Source: Roseovarius bejariae
GTDB lineage: Bacteria; Pseudomonadota; Alphaproteobacteria; Rhodobacterales; Rhodobacteraceae
Assembly (NCBI RefSeq): GCF_009669325.1
Contig: NZ_SZWE01000001.1
Span: forward strand, 1,178,402-1,242,401
Direction of reading: 5' to 3'
DNA: 64,000 nt
The position numbers were made by a program, and so were the translations under genes. Under the pieces are notes generated by a model. That model did no database searches. It was not told the DNA's origin and saw only the letters and a program-made list of their open reading frames with translations. Positions 43,948-54,052 of the stretch are shown in pieces; position 1 is the first letter of the stretch; each line of letters opens with the position of its first letter.

Positions 43948-46245
43948 ATGACACCAAGACAGATTCTCGCTGATTTTCTGCGGCACGAGGTATTTTCACT
44001 TGGATCACTATCACGATCCAAATCCATCACGGTGCTTGCGGTCAAAGCGCAGACACTTGGCATCGAGAAAGACATTTCCCACACCTTGGCGATCGAAGTC
44101 CTCGATGACTTGGTTCTTGCCGGCGATATTGGTGCATGGACCTCCTTTGGAGAGCCGATGCTCCTCTTCCTTGATCGCCGAGCGACGGCGATTGATGAAC
44201 AGAACACGGTAATTTTCGGGGGGGCGCCCGCGGATGGAGAACTTTTTGGACTTCTCCGCCGAATTGCAACGGATACTGTATTCGAGCAGGAAACGTCCGA
44301 GTTTTCGCCAAATCTCTCGGAAGTGGAAACACAGTCCATTGCGGCGCTGGTTAATGATGGCAAATGGTCGCCTTCAGTTTCACTGTCACCAGCCCTCAGA
44401 AAGGCTCTGCTGCATCTGGGCTGCGAGCCGGACGCTAAACTCTCGGCCCCTGCGGACGACATCCTGAAGGAGTGGTTACTAACGCTCACTCCAGCCTCCC
44501 AAAGCGGCGGCTTGGACGTCAGCCAGCAGATTGTTGTTTCTGAAGATCAGAATGCCCGACTTGTCGTCACTGCGGGACCTGGCTGCGGCAAGACACACAC
44601 AGCAAGTGCGCGGGTCATTGAATTGGTCAAATCCGGCGTGAGCCCTGCAAGTATCCACCTAATTACTTTTACCCGTGTGGCTGCACAGGAGATCTCTGAA
44701 AGGGTCACATCTGCCCTTGCCGATCAGGTGTATGGCGCGGGAATACAAAGTTTCACGCTTGATTCTTTTGCATGGCATCTGATCGGTTCTATCGAAGATC
44801 AGGCCGCGTCGGGTGGTTTTGACCGGTCTATACGCCGAGCATCAGCTCTTCTGTCAGCCCGAGAACAGCGCTTGCTCGACTGGGTCGGACGTATTGGTCA
44901 CCTGATCATTGACGAAGCTCAGGACGTTGTCGGCATCCGACAGGAACTCTGCACACAGCTGATTGCCGCGTTACCTGCATCAGTCGGGGTCACTGTATTC
45001 GGCGATTGGGCACAGGCCATTTACGGAGCTTGGTCTGACCAAAGCAAGAAAACCTCGTCATCCGCGAGCAATCTGCACTCACATCTTTCGGCGTCTGAGG
45101 ACTGGAAAAAGCTTGAACTCAGCTTCAATCACCGCGCAGGGTCATCAAAACTAAAGGCGCTGGCCAGCAACGCGCGAGAAGCCCTCGGCGACACAGAATT
45201 GCCGAACAAAGAACGATACCTTTTGGTGCGCGAGATGCTTGAGAACGCGGCGTCGACGCAGGGCGCGGACTTGTTGGATCAGCGCATTCCGTGGAGTTTT
45301 GACAATCTGATACTGACCCGAAGTCGCATGGCGGCAGAAACGGCCTCGGCACGTTTGTCGCTGCGCGGCCGACCACACCGGCTGAAGTTGTCTGGCCATA
45401 CTCAAGTAGTCGAGCCACTGATTGGTGCTATTTGTGCTGGAAAGACAGCCGGCGAACTGCTGACACAGAGCGATGTCGAGCAGCGAATGGAAGCGCTTTC
45501 TCCAGCACCCTTTGGATGGACGTCAGATGAAGCCTATGATCTTCTGAAGAGCGTGGCTGGGACGGGCAAAGCTGTCCCAAGACTGAGTGACATAGTCGCT
45601 AAGATCGAACAAAGTCCTATACTCATCGCTCATGACTACATCGGACAGTCAGGCCCTCTGATCGGCTCAGTCCATGGCGCGAAAGGCAAAGAAGCGGAAG
45701 ACGTGTTCTTTCTGATGCCGCCCATCCCGGATCACGAAGACGTCGACTGGGACGAAGAAGCACGTGTCTTGTTCGTCGCCGGAAGTCGAGCATCCAAACG
45801 ACTCCATCTCGGAAGAACGCGTCCGGTCTTCGGAAGCGTGAGGACAGACGGAAGCAGGTGGATTTCCGGGCGAGGCGGCGGACTGGCGCTTTCGGGGAAT
45901 GATGGCCTATCGCCTCTGCCCGGCCGTGACGCGGTCGACGCTATATGGGAAGCAACTTTTGATCAGCCCCGCTGCACTTTCAGAAGGGAGAGTGTCGATT
46001 CTGAATGGCATTTGGTCCTCCAGAACGGAAAAGCTGTCGCGATAGCAATTGATCCACTCGCGGAGAACCTCAACTATCTGGCAGATGGCGCCCTCAGTCT
46101 TCCCCTTGGATCCCTGAGAATTGCGGGATCGTCCACCGTAGTAGCTACGCGGCGGGATGGAAAACCAATCGGAGTTTCGCTCCTGCCGGTTCTACAGGGC
46201 ACCGCTAGAAGCGGCTCCCAATTCGATGAAAAGGGGAATGCATGA
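43948..46245 (+). CDS. UvrD/Rep-like superfamily 1 helicase with N-terminal extension
   Basis: This 765-residue protein has about 200 residues of unassigned N-terminus (MTPRQILADFLRHEVFSLGS onward, with EKDISHTLAIEVLDDLVLA) and then a UvrD-type ATPase: Walker A VVTAGPGCGKTHTASARVIE (about 206-225), LITFTRVAAQEISERV, Walker B HLIIDEAQDVVGIRQEL, FGDWAQAIYGAW, and motif V/VI-like VHGAKGKEAEDVFFLMP and RVLFVAGSRASKRLHL. The fold is complete. It is the first gene of the plus-strand operon and overlaps drmA by ATGA. A UvrD-like helicase is not part of the standard DISARM gene set. Confidence 0.87.
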   Translation: MTPRQILADFLRHEVFSLGSLSRSKSITVLAVKAQTLGIEKDISHTLAIEVLDDLVLAGDIGAWTSFGEPMLLFLDRRATAIDEQNTVIFGGAPADGELFGLLRRIATDTVFEQETSEFSPNLSEVETQSIAALVNDGKWSPSVSLSPALRKALLHLGCEPDAKLSAPADDILKEWLLTLTPASQSGGLDVSQQIVVSEDQNARLVVTAGPGCGKTHTASARVIELVKSGVSPASIHLITFTRVAAQEISERVTSALADQVYGAGIQSFTLDSFAWHLIGSIEDQAASGGFDRSIRRASALLSAREQRLLDWVGRIGHLIIDEAQDVVGIRQELCTQLIAALPASVGVTVFGDWAQAIYGAWSDQSKKTSSSASNLHSHLSASEDWKKLELSFNHRAGSSKLKALASNAREALGDTELPNKERYLLVREMLENAASTQGADLLDQRIPWSFDNLILTRSRMAAETASARLSLRGRPHRLKLSGHTQVVEPLIGAICAGKTAGELLTQSDVEQRMEALSPAPFGWTSDEAYDLLKSVAGTGKAVPRLSDIVAKIEQSPILIAHDYIGQSGPLIGSVHGAKGKEAEDVFFLMPPIPDHEDVDWDEEARVLFVAGSRASKRLHLGRTRPVFGSVRTDGSRWISGRGGGLALSGNDGLSPLPGRDAVDAIWEATFDQPRCTFRRESVDSEWHLVLQNGKAVAIAIDPLAENLNYLADGALSLPLGSLRIAGSSTVVATRRDGKPIGVSLLPVLQGTARSGSQFDEKGNA

Positions 46246-49200
46246 CCATTGGTGAAAAGCAAATGGATGCACGCCAGCGTGTTGTGGATCGGCTGAAAGA
46301 AGACTTGGTGGGCCCGTATAGCAAAGATGAAATTCTTCGCGACAGCCCAGCCGAGGTTTATTTTTCAGGAATACTCTATGCGCAAAAGACCCCCGTTTCG
46401 AGCATCGAGCCTGACGACGACACGATAGTCAACGATGACGATGACGAAACATCAGACAAGACCCCACCAAACACGTTTCGACCAAGCTCCATGGGAGTTT
46501 CGTTTGCGGTTGCGCCAAAGGACGGCGACGAAACACTGATCAAGATTTCGGTTTCGGTTGGCACCTACCAAGCGAACGCGACGGAATCCCCGAGCAAGGA
46601 AAACCGCTTTAATTGGCATCGGCACCAAAAGCGGGAAACCTTCTCAGTCGAAGTGAACAATCATACTCCAAGTGAAATCAAGCCAATACCGCAGATACCC
46701 GGGCTGGGATATTGGTTGCGGAGCAAGAGGCATCAGGACCTCTTCCTCGTAACGGTCATGCTGGTGAACCAGCAGACGAATTCTAAGTCGGCGGACACAG
46801 TTGCGCGTGATACAGCAAACTTTTATCAGGTTGGTTTTGATGTAACGGCGGATCCTGATTTTGGTCTCATTGTGCCCAAACCGGCCGTTTTTTCAAAAAG
46901 CTCTGATCCTGAAATACAGTCGAATGCCATGCTCTATAGAGACGCCCCGGAATATGCGGTCGGGCACACCTGTTCCGTGAGCTGGAGTCAGGATCAGGAC
47001 CGCGCGGTTACGCTGTCTTCAGAATGGGTGCCAACGGTAGAAGTTCCAATCGCGAGCGCAAGTGGCGATGAAGAGTTTTTCGGCAATCTCGTCGATCGAG
47101 GGGAAAATTCGGTCCTTGGATCGCAATGGCTGTCCGAAGCTGGCGGCTCTGAAATCACGGCCGGTCTCGCGGAATTTTGCCAATGCTACTCTGATTGGAT
47201 CGTTTCGCAGGAATTAAGGATCGCCTCCTTACCCTCTGAACACCATGAAACCGCCCTAAGGCACTTAGATACCTGCCGGCAAGCATTGAACCGAATGTTG
47301 GAAGGTGCAAAACTACTGGCCAACGATCCTGAAGCCCTGTTGGCCTTCAGGCTCGCCAACCGAGCTATTTGGCTCCAGAACGAATGGAAACGTCGAGGCG
47401 ACCCAGAAATCCAACCTCTTGTGTGGCGACCATTTCAGTTGGCGTTTGGCCTTCTGTGTCTGAAATCCACCAGCGACCCAACAGACACAGACCGCGCGGT
47501 TATGGACTTGCTTTGGTTCCCTACCGGCGGCGGCAAGACGGAGGCATACCTTCTCCTTGCAGCATACACTGTTTTCTTACGTAGGCTGAAAGCCCGCGGC
47601 GCCACAGACGGCGCCGGCGTAACGGCTTTTATGCGCTATACGCTCAGGCTGCTGACCGCCCAGCAATTTCAACGCGCGGCGTCCATGATCCTCGCATGCG
47701 ACATGCTGCGCCGCGGGGATGAAAAATGTCCGGGCGTTCTACTTCCTGATCATTTCCAATCGGATGCTTCTATCTCTATCGGTCTTTGGGTTGGAAAGGA
47801 CACCAGCCCGAATAAAGTGGAAAAGGTGGGCGAGGACGGTTCGCCTGCGCAGGTAGCGGATTGTCCCATCTGCGGCGTGGAACTCGATTGGTCTGTGGAC
47901 GAAAACGGCGAAAGAGTTCTCGCAACTTGTACCGATGTGACCTGTTCAGCCAACGGGGACGCTGGGCACCTACCCTTTTGGACGGTTGATGAAGACGTCT
48001 ACCGCGAACTTCCTTCACTGCTGATAGGCACGGCGGACAAGTTCGTCCAAATTGTCAGCAAACCAGAAACAGGCAGGCTTTTCGGATTAGCAGACGCCCA
48101 CCTGAACCCACCAGATCTGATCATTCAGGACGAACTGCATCTAATCTCTGGGCCATTGGGGACTATGGCGGGGCTTTTGGAAACAGCCATCGACGCGCTT
48201 TGTTCTCACAAAGGACATAGGCCAAAAATCATCGGCTCCACGGCGACAATCCGGCGGGCAGACGATCAGATCCGATCACTCTTCAACCGGGAATCTTCTC
48301 AATTCCCCCCACCGGGCATTGACCAGTCGAATTCCGGGTTCGCATATACAAAAAAAGGCAGCCCGGGCCGTCTATATGTGGGGGTAACGTCTGCCGGGCG
48401 GACGGCCAGTTACATTTATCAGGCCATCTCTGCCTCTCTCTTTCAGGCGGCCTCAGATCTGAGCTTCGTCGGCGCTGACGCGGACAAGTATTGGACGCTG
48501 GTGGGCTATTTCAACTCGCTGCGGGAACTCGGCAGCGCGTCGATCATCATGCAGGACGACGTTACGCACAGCATTCAGCTGATTTCTGAGCGTCGAGCGG
48601 AAACAGAAAGAAAATTGCAGCCACCCGTAGAACTTACCAGCCGCGTCAAGTCAGACGAAATTAAGGACAAGCTGAAAGAGCTCGAACTGGACCGAAGCAG
48701 CGGCGCGGCAGCCGATATCGTATTGGCCTCGAACATGATCTCCGTCGGGATGGACATCAGGCGCCTCGGCCTGATGCTCGTCAACGGTCAACCGAAAACC
48801 ATTGCCGAATACATCCAAGCAACGAGCCGCGTTGGACGCTCCAACGTGCCTGGTCTCGTGGTGACGCTCTACAACGCCAACAAGATGCGAGACCGAAGCC
48901 GATATGAGAACTTCCCAACCTGGCATGGGGCGCTTTATCGTGATGTCGAAGCAACCGGGGTGACACCATTCGCCCCAAGAGCGCGGGATAAGGCGTTACA
49001 CGCGCCTTTCGTGGCTATGGTCCGACACCTCGTCCCGAAAATGCTTCACTCACCAAACGAGGCCATGAAGTATCGGGCACAGCTCGAAGATATGATCGAT
49101 AGAATCTGTGCGCGCGTCTCAACCATCGACGAGCCCGAAGCGGCGGCAACGCGGAAAGAACTCATGGAGTTCCTTGAAAACTGGATTCGCCGGGGAAATC

Positions 49201-49370
49201 TGAAGAGATATTGGGACGACTGGTCAGACGCAGCGCTGTTGATCTCCGCTGAAAAAGCGGCAGAAAGCCAAGCCTCAAATTTCTCGAAAGGCCTCGCCAG
49301 AGCGACACCGAACACATTGCGGTCGGTGGAGGCCTCCACCAAATTTGTGGTTACAGAACGAGAAACTTGA
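46242..49370 (+). CDS. drmA: DrmA-like DISARM helicase
   Basis: This 1042-residue helicase has the DrmA layout: a beta-rich N-terminal region with FRPSSMGVSFAVAPKDGDET, Walker A LLWFPTGGGKTEAYLLLAAY (near 425), a cysteine-containing insert (CPICGVELDW, CTDVTCSANG), DE-box LIIQDELHLISGPLGTMAG (near 628), IIGSTATIRRADDQIRSLF, and in the second lobe VLASNMISVGMDIRRLGLML then YIQATSRVGRSNVPGLVV. DrmA with DrmB forms the core DNA-translocating unit of DISARM, which restricts phage DNA partly without methylation. It overlaps the UvrD-like gene and is 10 bp ahead of drmB. Confidence 0.9.
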   Translation: MTIGEKQMDARQRVVDRLKEDLVGPYSKDEILRDSPAEVYFSGILYAQKTPVSSIEPDDDTIVNDDDDETSDKTPPNTFRPSSMGVSFAVAPKDGDETLIKISVSVGTYQANATESPSKENRFNWHRHQKRETFSVEVNNHTPSEIKPIPQIPGLGYWLRSKRHQDLFLVTVMLVNQQTNSKSADTVARDTANFYQVGFDVTADPDFGLIVPKPAVFSKSSDPEIQSNAMLYRDAPEYAVGHTCSVSWSQDQDRAVTLSSEWVPTVEVPIASASGDEEFFGNLVDRGENSVLGSQWLSEAGGSEITAGLAEFCQCYSDWIVSQELRIASLPSEHHETALRHLDTCRQALNRMLEGAKLLANDPEALLAFRLANRAIWLQNEWKRRGDPEIQPLVWRPFQLAFGLLCLKSTSDPTDTDRAVMDLLWFPTGGGKTEAYLLLAAYTVFLRRLKARGATDGAGVTAFMRYTLRLLTAQQFQRAASMILACDMLRRGDEKCPGVLLPDHFQSDASISIGLWVGKDTSPNKVEKVGEDGSPAQVADCPICGVELDWSVDENGERVLATCTDVTCSANGDAGHLPFWTVDEDVYRELPSLLIGTADKFVQIVSKPETGRLFGLADAHLNPPDLIIQDELHLISGPLGTMAGLLETAIDALCSHKGHRPKIIGSTATIRRADDQIRSLFNRESSQFPPPGIDQSNSGFAYTKKGSPGRLYVGVTSAGRTASYIYQAISASLFQAASDLSFVGADADKYWTLVGYFNSLRELGSASIIMQDDVTHSIQLISERRAETERKLQPPVELTSRVKSDEIKDKLKELELDRSSGAAADIVLASNMISVGMDIRRLGLMLVNGQPKTIAEYIQATSRVGRSNVPGLVVTLYNANKMRDRSRYENFPTWHGALYRDVEATGVTPFAPRARDKALHAPFVAMVRHLVPKMLHSPNEAMKYRAQLEDMIDRICARVSTIDEPEAAATRKELMEFLENWIRRGNLKRYWDDWSDAALLISAEKAAESQASNFSKGLARATPNTLRSVEASTKFVVTERET

Positions 49371-49380
49371 GGGCCATGGC

Positions 49381-52233
49381 ATGAAAGAAGTTGGAACCAT
49401 TCGCAGGAGTCAGATCATCGGACCCTTTGGGCCCGGTTCAATTGTCGACTTCAGACTTCCGTCTGGGGCACTTCTTTCCGGCGTCATGCAGGGCCTCGAA
49501 GCCTGGGACGGCTACAGCGGTCCGAACAAAGGGCTGAATGACCCAAATCTGATCCGGGAGCCACGCCTCGAAGCCAAACTCGGGATCAAAGGGTTTCGCC
49601 CCCCATTGATTGGGCAATACACCTTCCAGAACGAAAAGCGTGATCGCGTCCTCCCGGTGCGTCGCTTCCCGGACTGGCAATCCTGCCCAGATTGCCACGT
49701 GATACAGAAATCAGGAATGTGGGCACCGTCGCGCGGTGGAGACAGTCTTCACTGCGGCCATTGCGCGGGCCGACCCGCGGTTGTGCCCGTGCGTTTTGTC
49801 TCGATCTGTGAACACGGCCACCTCAATGACTTTCCGTGGGATAAATGGATCAACCACAAACACGACTGCAAACAACCACTCTTGCAGCTGATTACCGTTG
49901 GCGCCGGGATCAATGGACTACGGCTCAAATGCAAAGGGTGCTCTGAAACGAGATCGATCGCCGAAGCCTTCTCTCCAAACGGCATACCAGGACACGCGTG
50001 CAGAGGGGGCCGCCCTTGGCTCGGCGACTACGAGACGGGTTGCAAAGCACCTGCAAGGATGACGCAAAGAGGCGCGAGCAACATCTATTTCTCAGTAGTC
50101 GAGAGCGCGATCACGTTGCCGGATTGGCGAGCTCATTTCTACGACCGACTGGGCGCAAACCTCAGCACGATGGAAAGCATCGACCATGACCATAATTTGC
50201 TGCTTGCCATTATTCAGAATTTGGTTTTGCCAAGCTGGGATGGCAGTGAATGCGCTGACGAAATTTGTGATTTGTATCTCAAAGCCAAGAACAAAGACGC
50301 TGATGATGCTACAGCTGACCTTAAGATGGCCGAGTTTCAAATGCTTACGAAGGACACACGCGGAATTGAGTTCGGAAAGAAGGACCTTCTCAACGCGGCT
50401 CAGGAAATTCCCGAAACTCTGCGTGGGCTCGTGTCCTTTATCTCGAGTGTCGAACGCCTACGCGAGGTCCGCGCGTTAACTGGCTTCACTCGCCTCAAAG
50501 CGTCAGTCGCAGGAAAGCCGGAGCCTTTGCCTCTTTCGAAAAGCTCGAAAGATTGGCTACCCGGAATAGAAGTGAACGGTGAAGGTATCTTCGTCGCACT
50601 GGATCAGTCGGCAATACAATCTTGGGAGACATCTCCCGCCGTAGAAACGCATGTCGGCCACCTTCAATCGCAGTGGATGGAAGCCAAACTTGCGGCAGGA
50701 GAGAACCCGACAAGCCTGCCAGAGGGACTGAGTGCCCGCTACATACTGATACACACTCTTGCGCATGCACTCATTGCTGAACTTTCGTTGGAAAGTGGAT
50801 ACTCGTCGACATCACTCCGGGAACGGCTTTACGTCGGCTCCGACATGGCTGGCCTATTGATCTACACATCCACGTCCGATGCTGACGGCACGATGGGTGG
50901 GCTATCACGACAGGCTGCCCCATCGCGATTTGAGCATAGTTTCTTGCGGGCCGTGAGCTCTCAGGAACTTTGCTCAGCAGACCCGCTTTGTAGCGGCGGT
51001 CTCGCGAGCGACGGAGCGTCCGGCAATCACGCCGCCTGTCACAGCTGCGTTTTCCTGCCCGAGACAAGCTGTGAGAGCTTCAACTCTTTTCTTGACCGAA
51101 CCCTGCTCTGTGCAAGCGACTTTGCCTTTTTTCGAAACTTATCCGAGGCCAATCCTCGAAAAGAAACGGTGCCACTTTCTGCGAAAAGTTCGACTGTTTC
51201 CATTCCAACACAAGCCAATCGCGCTGGAGCTGCAAGGGAATTGCAGGTTCCCGCTTTCAAAGACGAACTGGGAATTATTGAGTTCGGCAACACGCTCCGT
51301 TCTGATGGTCCCATTAAATTGGACTTCAGCAGTATTGGGTTTGCGACGCCTTCCGGAATGCTATTGCTATCCAGACATATCCGCAGTGCCGTGGATCGGG
51401 GGATTGTAACAGGCCACATAGGCACAGAACCAAACGACTATGCCGCGAACGTCGGTTTCTTCAAGCACTGTGGGATCGAGGTGCCCCGCCGACAAGCGTC
51501 CGGCGGAGAGAACTATCTACCACTCCAAGCGGTTGATCTGGGCAAATGGCGTAGTGATGCCAAAAAAAGCTCCTTGAGCTTTGGCGAGTTGGCTAATCAA
51601 AGAGTTGGCAGAATGGCGCGACTGATCGCGCGTGACACGAGGGGAAACCTTTTCGACCTGATGAAGTATTGCCTTCGCGAGATCGTCAGGAATGCCTTGG
51701 AACACGGCGACGGGGACACGATGTGGATTACCGGTCAATACTGGCCCGCGCGAGACACGGTCGAGCTCTCGATTTTCGACAATGGCATCGGCATCCTGAG
51801 ATCTTTGCAACGAAACGAGAAATTCTCAAACATTGGAGACGACTTGAAGGCCCTCCGCCTCGCAGTTCTGCCAAGCACATCTGGCGTTCACAAACAAGAA
51901 AGCTCAAATGCAGCCGGCCCAGAAACGACAGATGACACATGGAACAACTCCGGGTTCGGTCTTTATGTCACCAGTCAGCTCGCCAGAAGAAAAGGTCATT
52001 TCGTGATCGGCTCTGGCTCGAAGTTTCTGCGGATCGGGTCGCACAGATACGAGAAAGGAGATTTCTCTTTGTCGGGCACTTACGTGTCCATGAATTTCTC
52101 TGTGGCGGAACTTCAAAGAGCGGCGGCTGAGGTTGGCACGATCGTCAAGAAAGGCGAAAGTATTGCTCAACGCTATGTATCCAAAGATGCCGATGCCTTC
52201 GCATCAGCCGCATCCAAAGAGATCTTTCAATGA
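49381..52233 (+). CDS. drmB: DrmB-like protein fused to STAS-like and GHKL ATPase modules
   Basis: The start MKEVGTIRRSQIIGPFGPGS at 49381 is the normal DrmB beginning and gives about 950 residues. Residues 1-610 are DrmB: FPDWQSCPDCHVIQ and LHCGHCAGRP zinc pairs, VSICEHGHLNDFPW, and the DUF1998 block LIHTLAHALIAELSLESGYS. After CHSCVFLPETSCESFN the protein continues unusually: a STAS-like segment (IKLDFSSIGFATPSGMLLLS, about 640) and a GHKL ATPase with N box REIVRNALEHGD, G1 LSIFDNGIGILRSL and G2 WNNSGFGLYVTSQLARRKG. Standard DrmB ends at the DUF1998 region (about 600 residues). The extra modules could give ATP-dependent signalling control. Confidence 0.88.
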   Translation: MKEVGTIRRSQIIGPFGPGSIVDFRLPSGALLSGVMQGLEAWDGYSGPNKGLNDPNLIREPRLEAKLGIKGFRPPLIGQYTFQNEKRDRVLPVRRFPDWQSCPDCHVIQKSGMWAPSRGGDSLHCGHCAGRPAVVPVRFVSICEHGHLNDFPWDKWINHKHDCKQPLLQLITVGAGINGLRLKCKGCSETRSIAEAFSPNGIPGHACRGGRPWLGDYETGCKAPARMTQRGASNIYFSVVESAITLPDWRAHFYDRLGANLSTMESIDHDHNLLLAIIQNLVLPSWDGSECADEICDLYLKAKNKDADDATADLKMAEFQMLTKDTRGIEFGKKDLLNAAQEIPETLRGLVSFISSVERLREVRALTGFTRLKASVAGKPEPLPLSKSSKDWLPGIEVNGEGIFVALDQSAIQSWETSPAVETHVGHLQSQWMEAKLAAGENPTSLPEGLSARYILIHTLAHALIAELSLESGYSSTSLRERLYVGSDMAGLLIYTSTSDADGTMGGLSRQAAPSRFEHSFLRAVSSQELCSADPLCSGGLASDGASGNHAACHSCVFLPETSCESFNSFLDRTLLCASDFAFFRNLSEANPRKETVPLSAKSSTVSIPTQANRAGAARELQVPAFKDELGIIEFGNTLRSDGPIKLDFSSIGFATPSGMLLLSRHIRSAVDRGIVTGHIGTEPNDYAANVGFFKHCGIEVPRRQASGGENYLPLQAVDLGKWRSDAKKSSLSFGELANQRVGRMARLIARDTRGNLFDLMKYCLREIVRNALEHGDGDTMWITGQYWPARDTVELSIFDNGIGILRSLQRNEKFSNIGDDLKALRLAVLPSTSGVHKQESSNAAGPETTDDTWNNSGFGLYVTSQLARRKGHFVIGSGSKFLRIGSHRYEKGDFSLSGTYVSMNFSVAELQRAAAEVGTIVKKGESIAQRYVSKDADAFASAASKEIFQ

Positions 52234-52297
52234 TCTGTAGCGGCGTCTTCCGCAGCCCACTGAGAACGCCGAAGCCACAAAATATTAGCCGACGGTT

Positions 52298-53614
52298 TCA
52301 CAGCGTCACCGTCTCGAAATGGCCATAGAGACCCGCCAGATCCCTATGGTTGACCCGGAATTGATTTCGCTTCTTAATCTTTCCGTTCTCGACCTTAACC
52401 GCTGGATCGAGATACGCTTTCCCTTCATGGATAAGCCTCATGAACTTGAAGAAGTCAGTTCCGGTCCCAAACTGCACTCGATCCGCATATCGGTAACTCT
52501 TGGGTTTGCCGCTGGATTCTGACGGAACATATGCCGCTTGGGCATGTTTTCTGTTCCAATGGTTCAGCAAATTGGCGAATTCCCAGCCGGCAGCGACATC
52601 GTCATCTCCGTTTACGAGCAGGACTTTACCACCAAGATCATCGATCTTTCCATTTGCCGCATCGTAACCTTCAAGTACCATCCGAACGCCCGTTCGGGCG
52701 CTTGCAGGCGCAAGGTTTCGATAGATGCCCCCGAAATTTCTTCTGTTCGGACGGCCTTTCGTATCATCGTAGCCGTAGGAAGCCATAAATCCGTGAAAAT
52801 CGTCGGAGTAGCGGCCAACCGTCGGCTCCGGCGTCATCAGGGTCACCGGCGATGTCGCCCGCAGCGAAGCAAAATCACGAACTGCGTATTGCTTCAGCTC
52901 CCATCCCAGGAAATCCGGCTCGGCCACTCCATTAGGAATTATTCCCAATTCAGCTTCTAAGGTATATCCACCGCCATTCGGGGCGGCATACGGCCTGACT
53001 TCACCATCGGAGTGCATGCGTTGCCCAGCGATCCACCCCTTCTGATGAATTCTTTTTAGTTCAGACAGCAGCTCAGATTTCGGATCTCTGCCAGATGCAG
53101 AGATGAGTTTGGTGAGGTTCAGGAAAACGCCAATTTCGGGGAGGTCACCGATTGTGTCGAGTTCCCTGACGACGCCGCTTTGCACTGCGGAAACATACCC
53201 AAGTATCAATCCGGATGGGACTACGCCGAAAAAAAGAACCCTTCCGGGATCCCGGCTGGTCATGAGATCATTTGGCGCATGAGCAGCTCCTCGAAGGAAC
53301 CCGGACATCCGGACTTCGGGATATTTTGGATAGAGTATCAACTGCGCATCGGGAGCCCGTGAAGAACCTTCGGCATGAATCCATTCGAATTTCACGGAAG
53401 CCTTATCTCGTCGGCGGACTGATCCGGCTCTTTGCTCGAAATCTGTTTCGACCTCACCATGGGGCAGCACGTTCAGAGCTTCGAAGCCACCGCCGAGATA
53501 AACTTGATTTTTTGAGTTGTCATTCGGAGCAAGCCGCTTCGCATAAAAACGGGTCACCCCGTATGCTCGCATCACGTCGACCAGCTCTTTCAACGATGCA
53601 AATGAGTGTCCCAT
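52298..53614 (-). CDS. MvaI/BcnI-family type II restriction endonuclease
   Basis: This 438-residue protein has an unassigned N-terminal half (MGHSFASLKELVDVMRAYGV, VRRRDKASVKFEWIHAEG) and a C-terminal MvaI/BcnI catalytic domain: RIHQKGWIAGQRMHSDGEVR, NGGGYTLEAELGIIPNGVAE, catalytic PDFLGWELKQYAV (Asp...Glu-x-Lys), MTPEPTVGRYSDDFHGF. MvaI and BcnI cut within CCWGG and CCSGG as monomers; the exact site here cannot be read. Its start overlaps the remnant tail of vsr, and it follows vsr and the m5C methyltransferase on the same strand, completing a restriction-modification-repair cassette. Confidence 0.88.
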   Translation of the reverse strand: MGHSFASLKELVDVMRAYGVTRFYAKRLAPNDNSKNQVYLGGGFEALNVLPHGEVETDFEQRAGSVRRRDKASVKFEWIHAEGSSRAPDAQLILYPKYPEVRMSGFLRGAAHAPNDLMTSRDPGRVLFFGVVPSGLILGYVSAVQSGVVRELDTIGDLPEIGVFLNLTKLISASGRDPKSELLSELKRIHQKGWIAGQRMHSDGEVRPYAAPNGGGYTLEAELGIIPNGVAEPDFLGWELKQYAVRDFASLRATSPVTLMTPEPTVGRYSDDFHGFMASYGYDDTKGRPNRRNFGGIYRNLAPASARTGVRMVLEGYDAANGKIDDLGGKVLLVNGDDDVAAGWEFANLLNHWNRKHAQAAYVPSESSGKPKSYRYADRVQFGTGTDFFKFMRLIHEGKAYLDPAVKVENGKIKKRNQFRVNHRDLAGLYGHFETVTL

Positions 53615-54021
53615 CCTCGAATCTCTTCAAACTCAATATCTGACGTCAGCCATTTCTCAAGCTGATCGAATAAATGGGAAATATCCAGCCTGCCAGGACC
53701 TCGAAGCGCGCATTCTCAGACGATAGCAGTGCGCCAGCCCAAGTCCAGCTGTTCATTGAGGTTGCGCCGGTCCCGATCCACATTTGCCCAGATCTTCTTC
53801 TGCCAGAATTCTCTGCGCGTTTCCGGAAGCCTGAAAAGGCTGCAATCGTGCCCGTGGAAAAAGCAACTTCTTACATCAATGATCGCTCGGTAGCGCTTGA
53901 GAACGATATCTGGTGTTCCTGGCAACGCACGATCGTGCAGACGGTATCTGAAACCGAGGTGATGGAGGCCTTTTCGAACGATTATCTCCGGCTTCGTGTT
54001 CCTCGCCTTTATCGCCGCCAT
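53590..54021 (-). pseudogene. vsr: Very-short-patch repair endonuclease (Vsr), interrupted by a TGA codon
   Basis: Vsr nicks T:G mismatches that arise from deamination of the cassette's own m5C. The readable part begins MAAIKARNTKPEIIVRKGLH and includes PGTPDIVLKRYRAIIDV, SCFFHGHDCSLFRLPETRRE and NLNEQLDLGWRTAIV. At 53716-53718 a TGA stands where the family has TGG (Trp of VWECALRG); the same frame then reads on as ECALRGPGRLDISHLFDQLE to a stop at 53590. The last ~42 residues are thus lost unless read through. No ATG precedes the expected N-terminus ([12 protein letters not shown]), so the true start may be a CTG overlapping the methyltransferase end. Confidence 0.82.
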
Positions 54022-54052
54022 GTTGCGGCTTCGCGTCTGAGTGTCGTGAACG

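Noticed and set aside
38042..52233. Naming the cluster a standard class 1 DISARM
   Set aside because: The adenine methylase and intact DrmC are missing and two unusual partners are present, so only 'DISARM-like' is supported.
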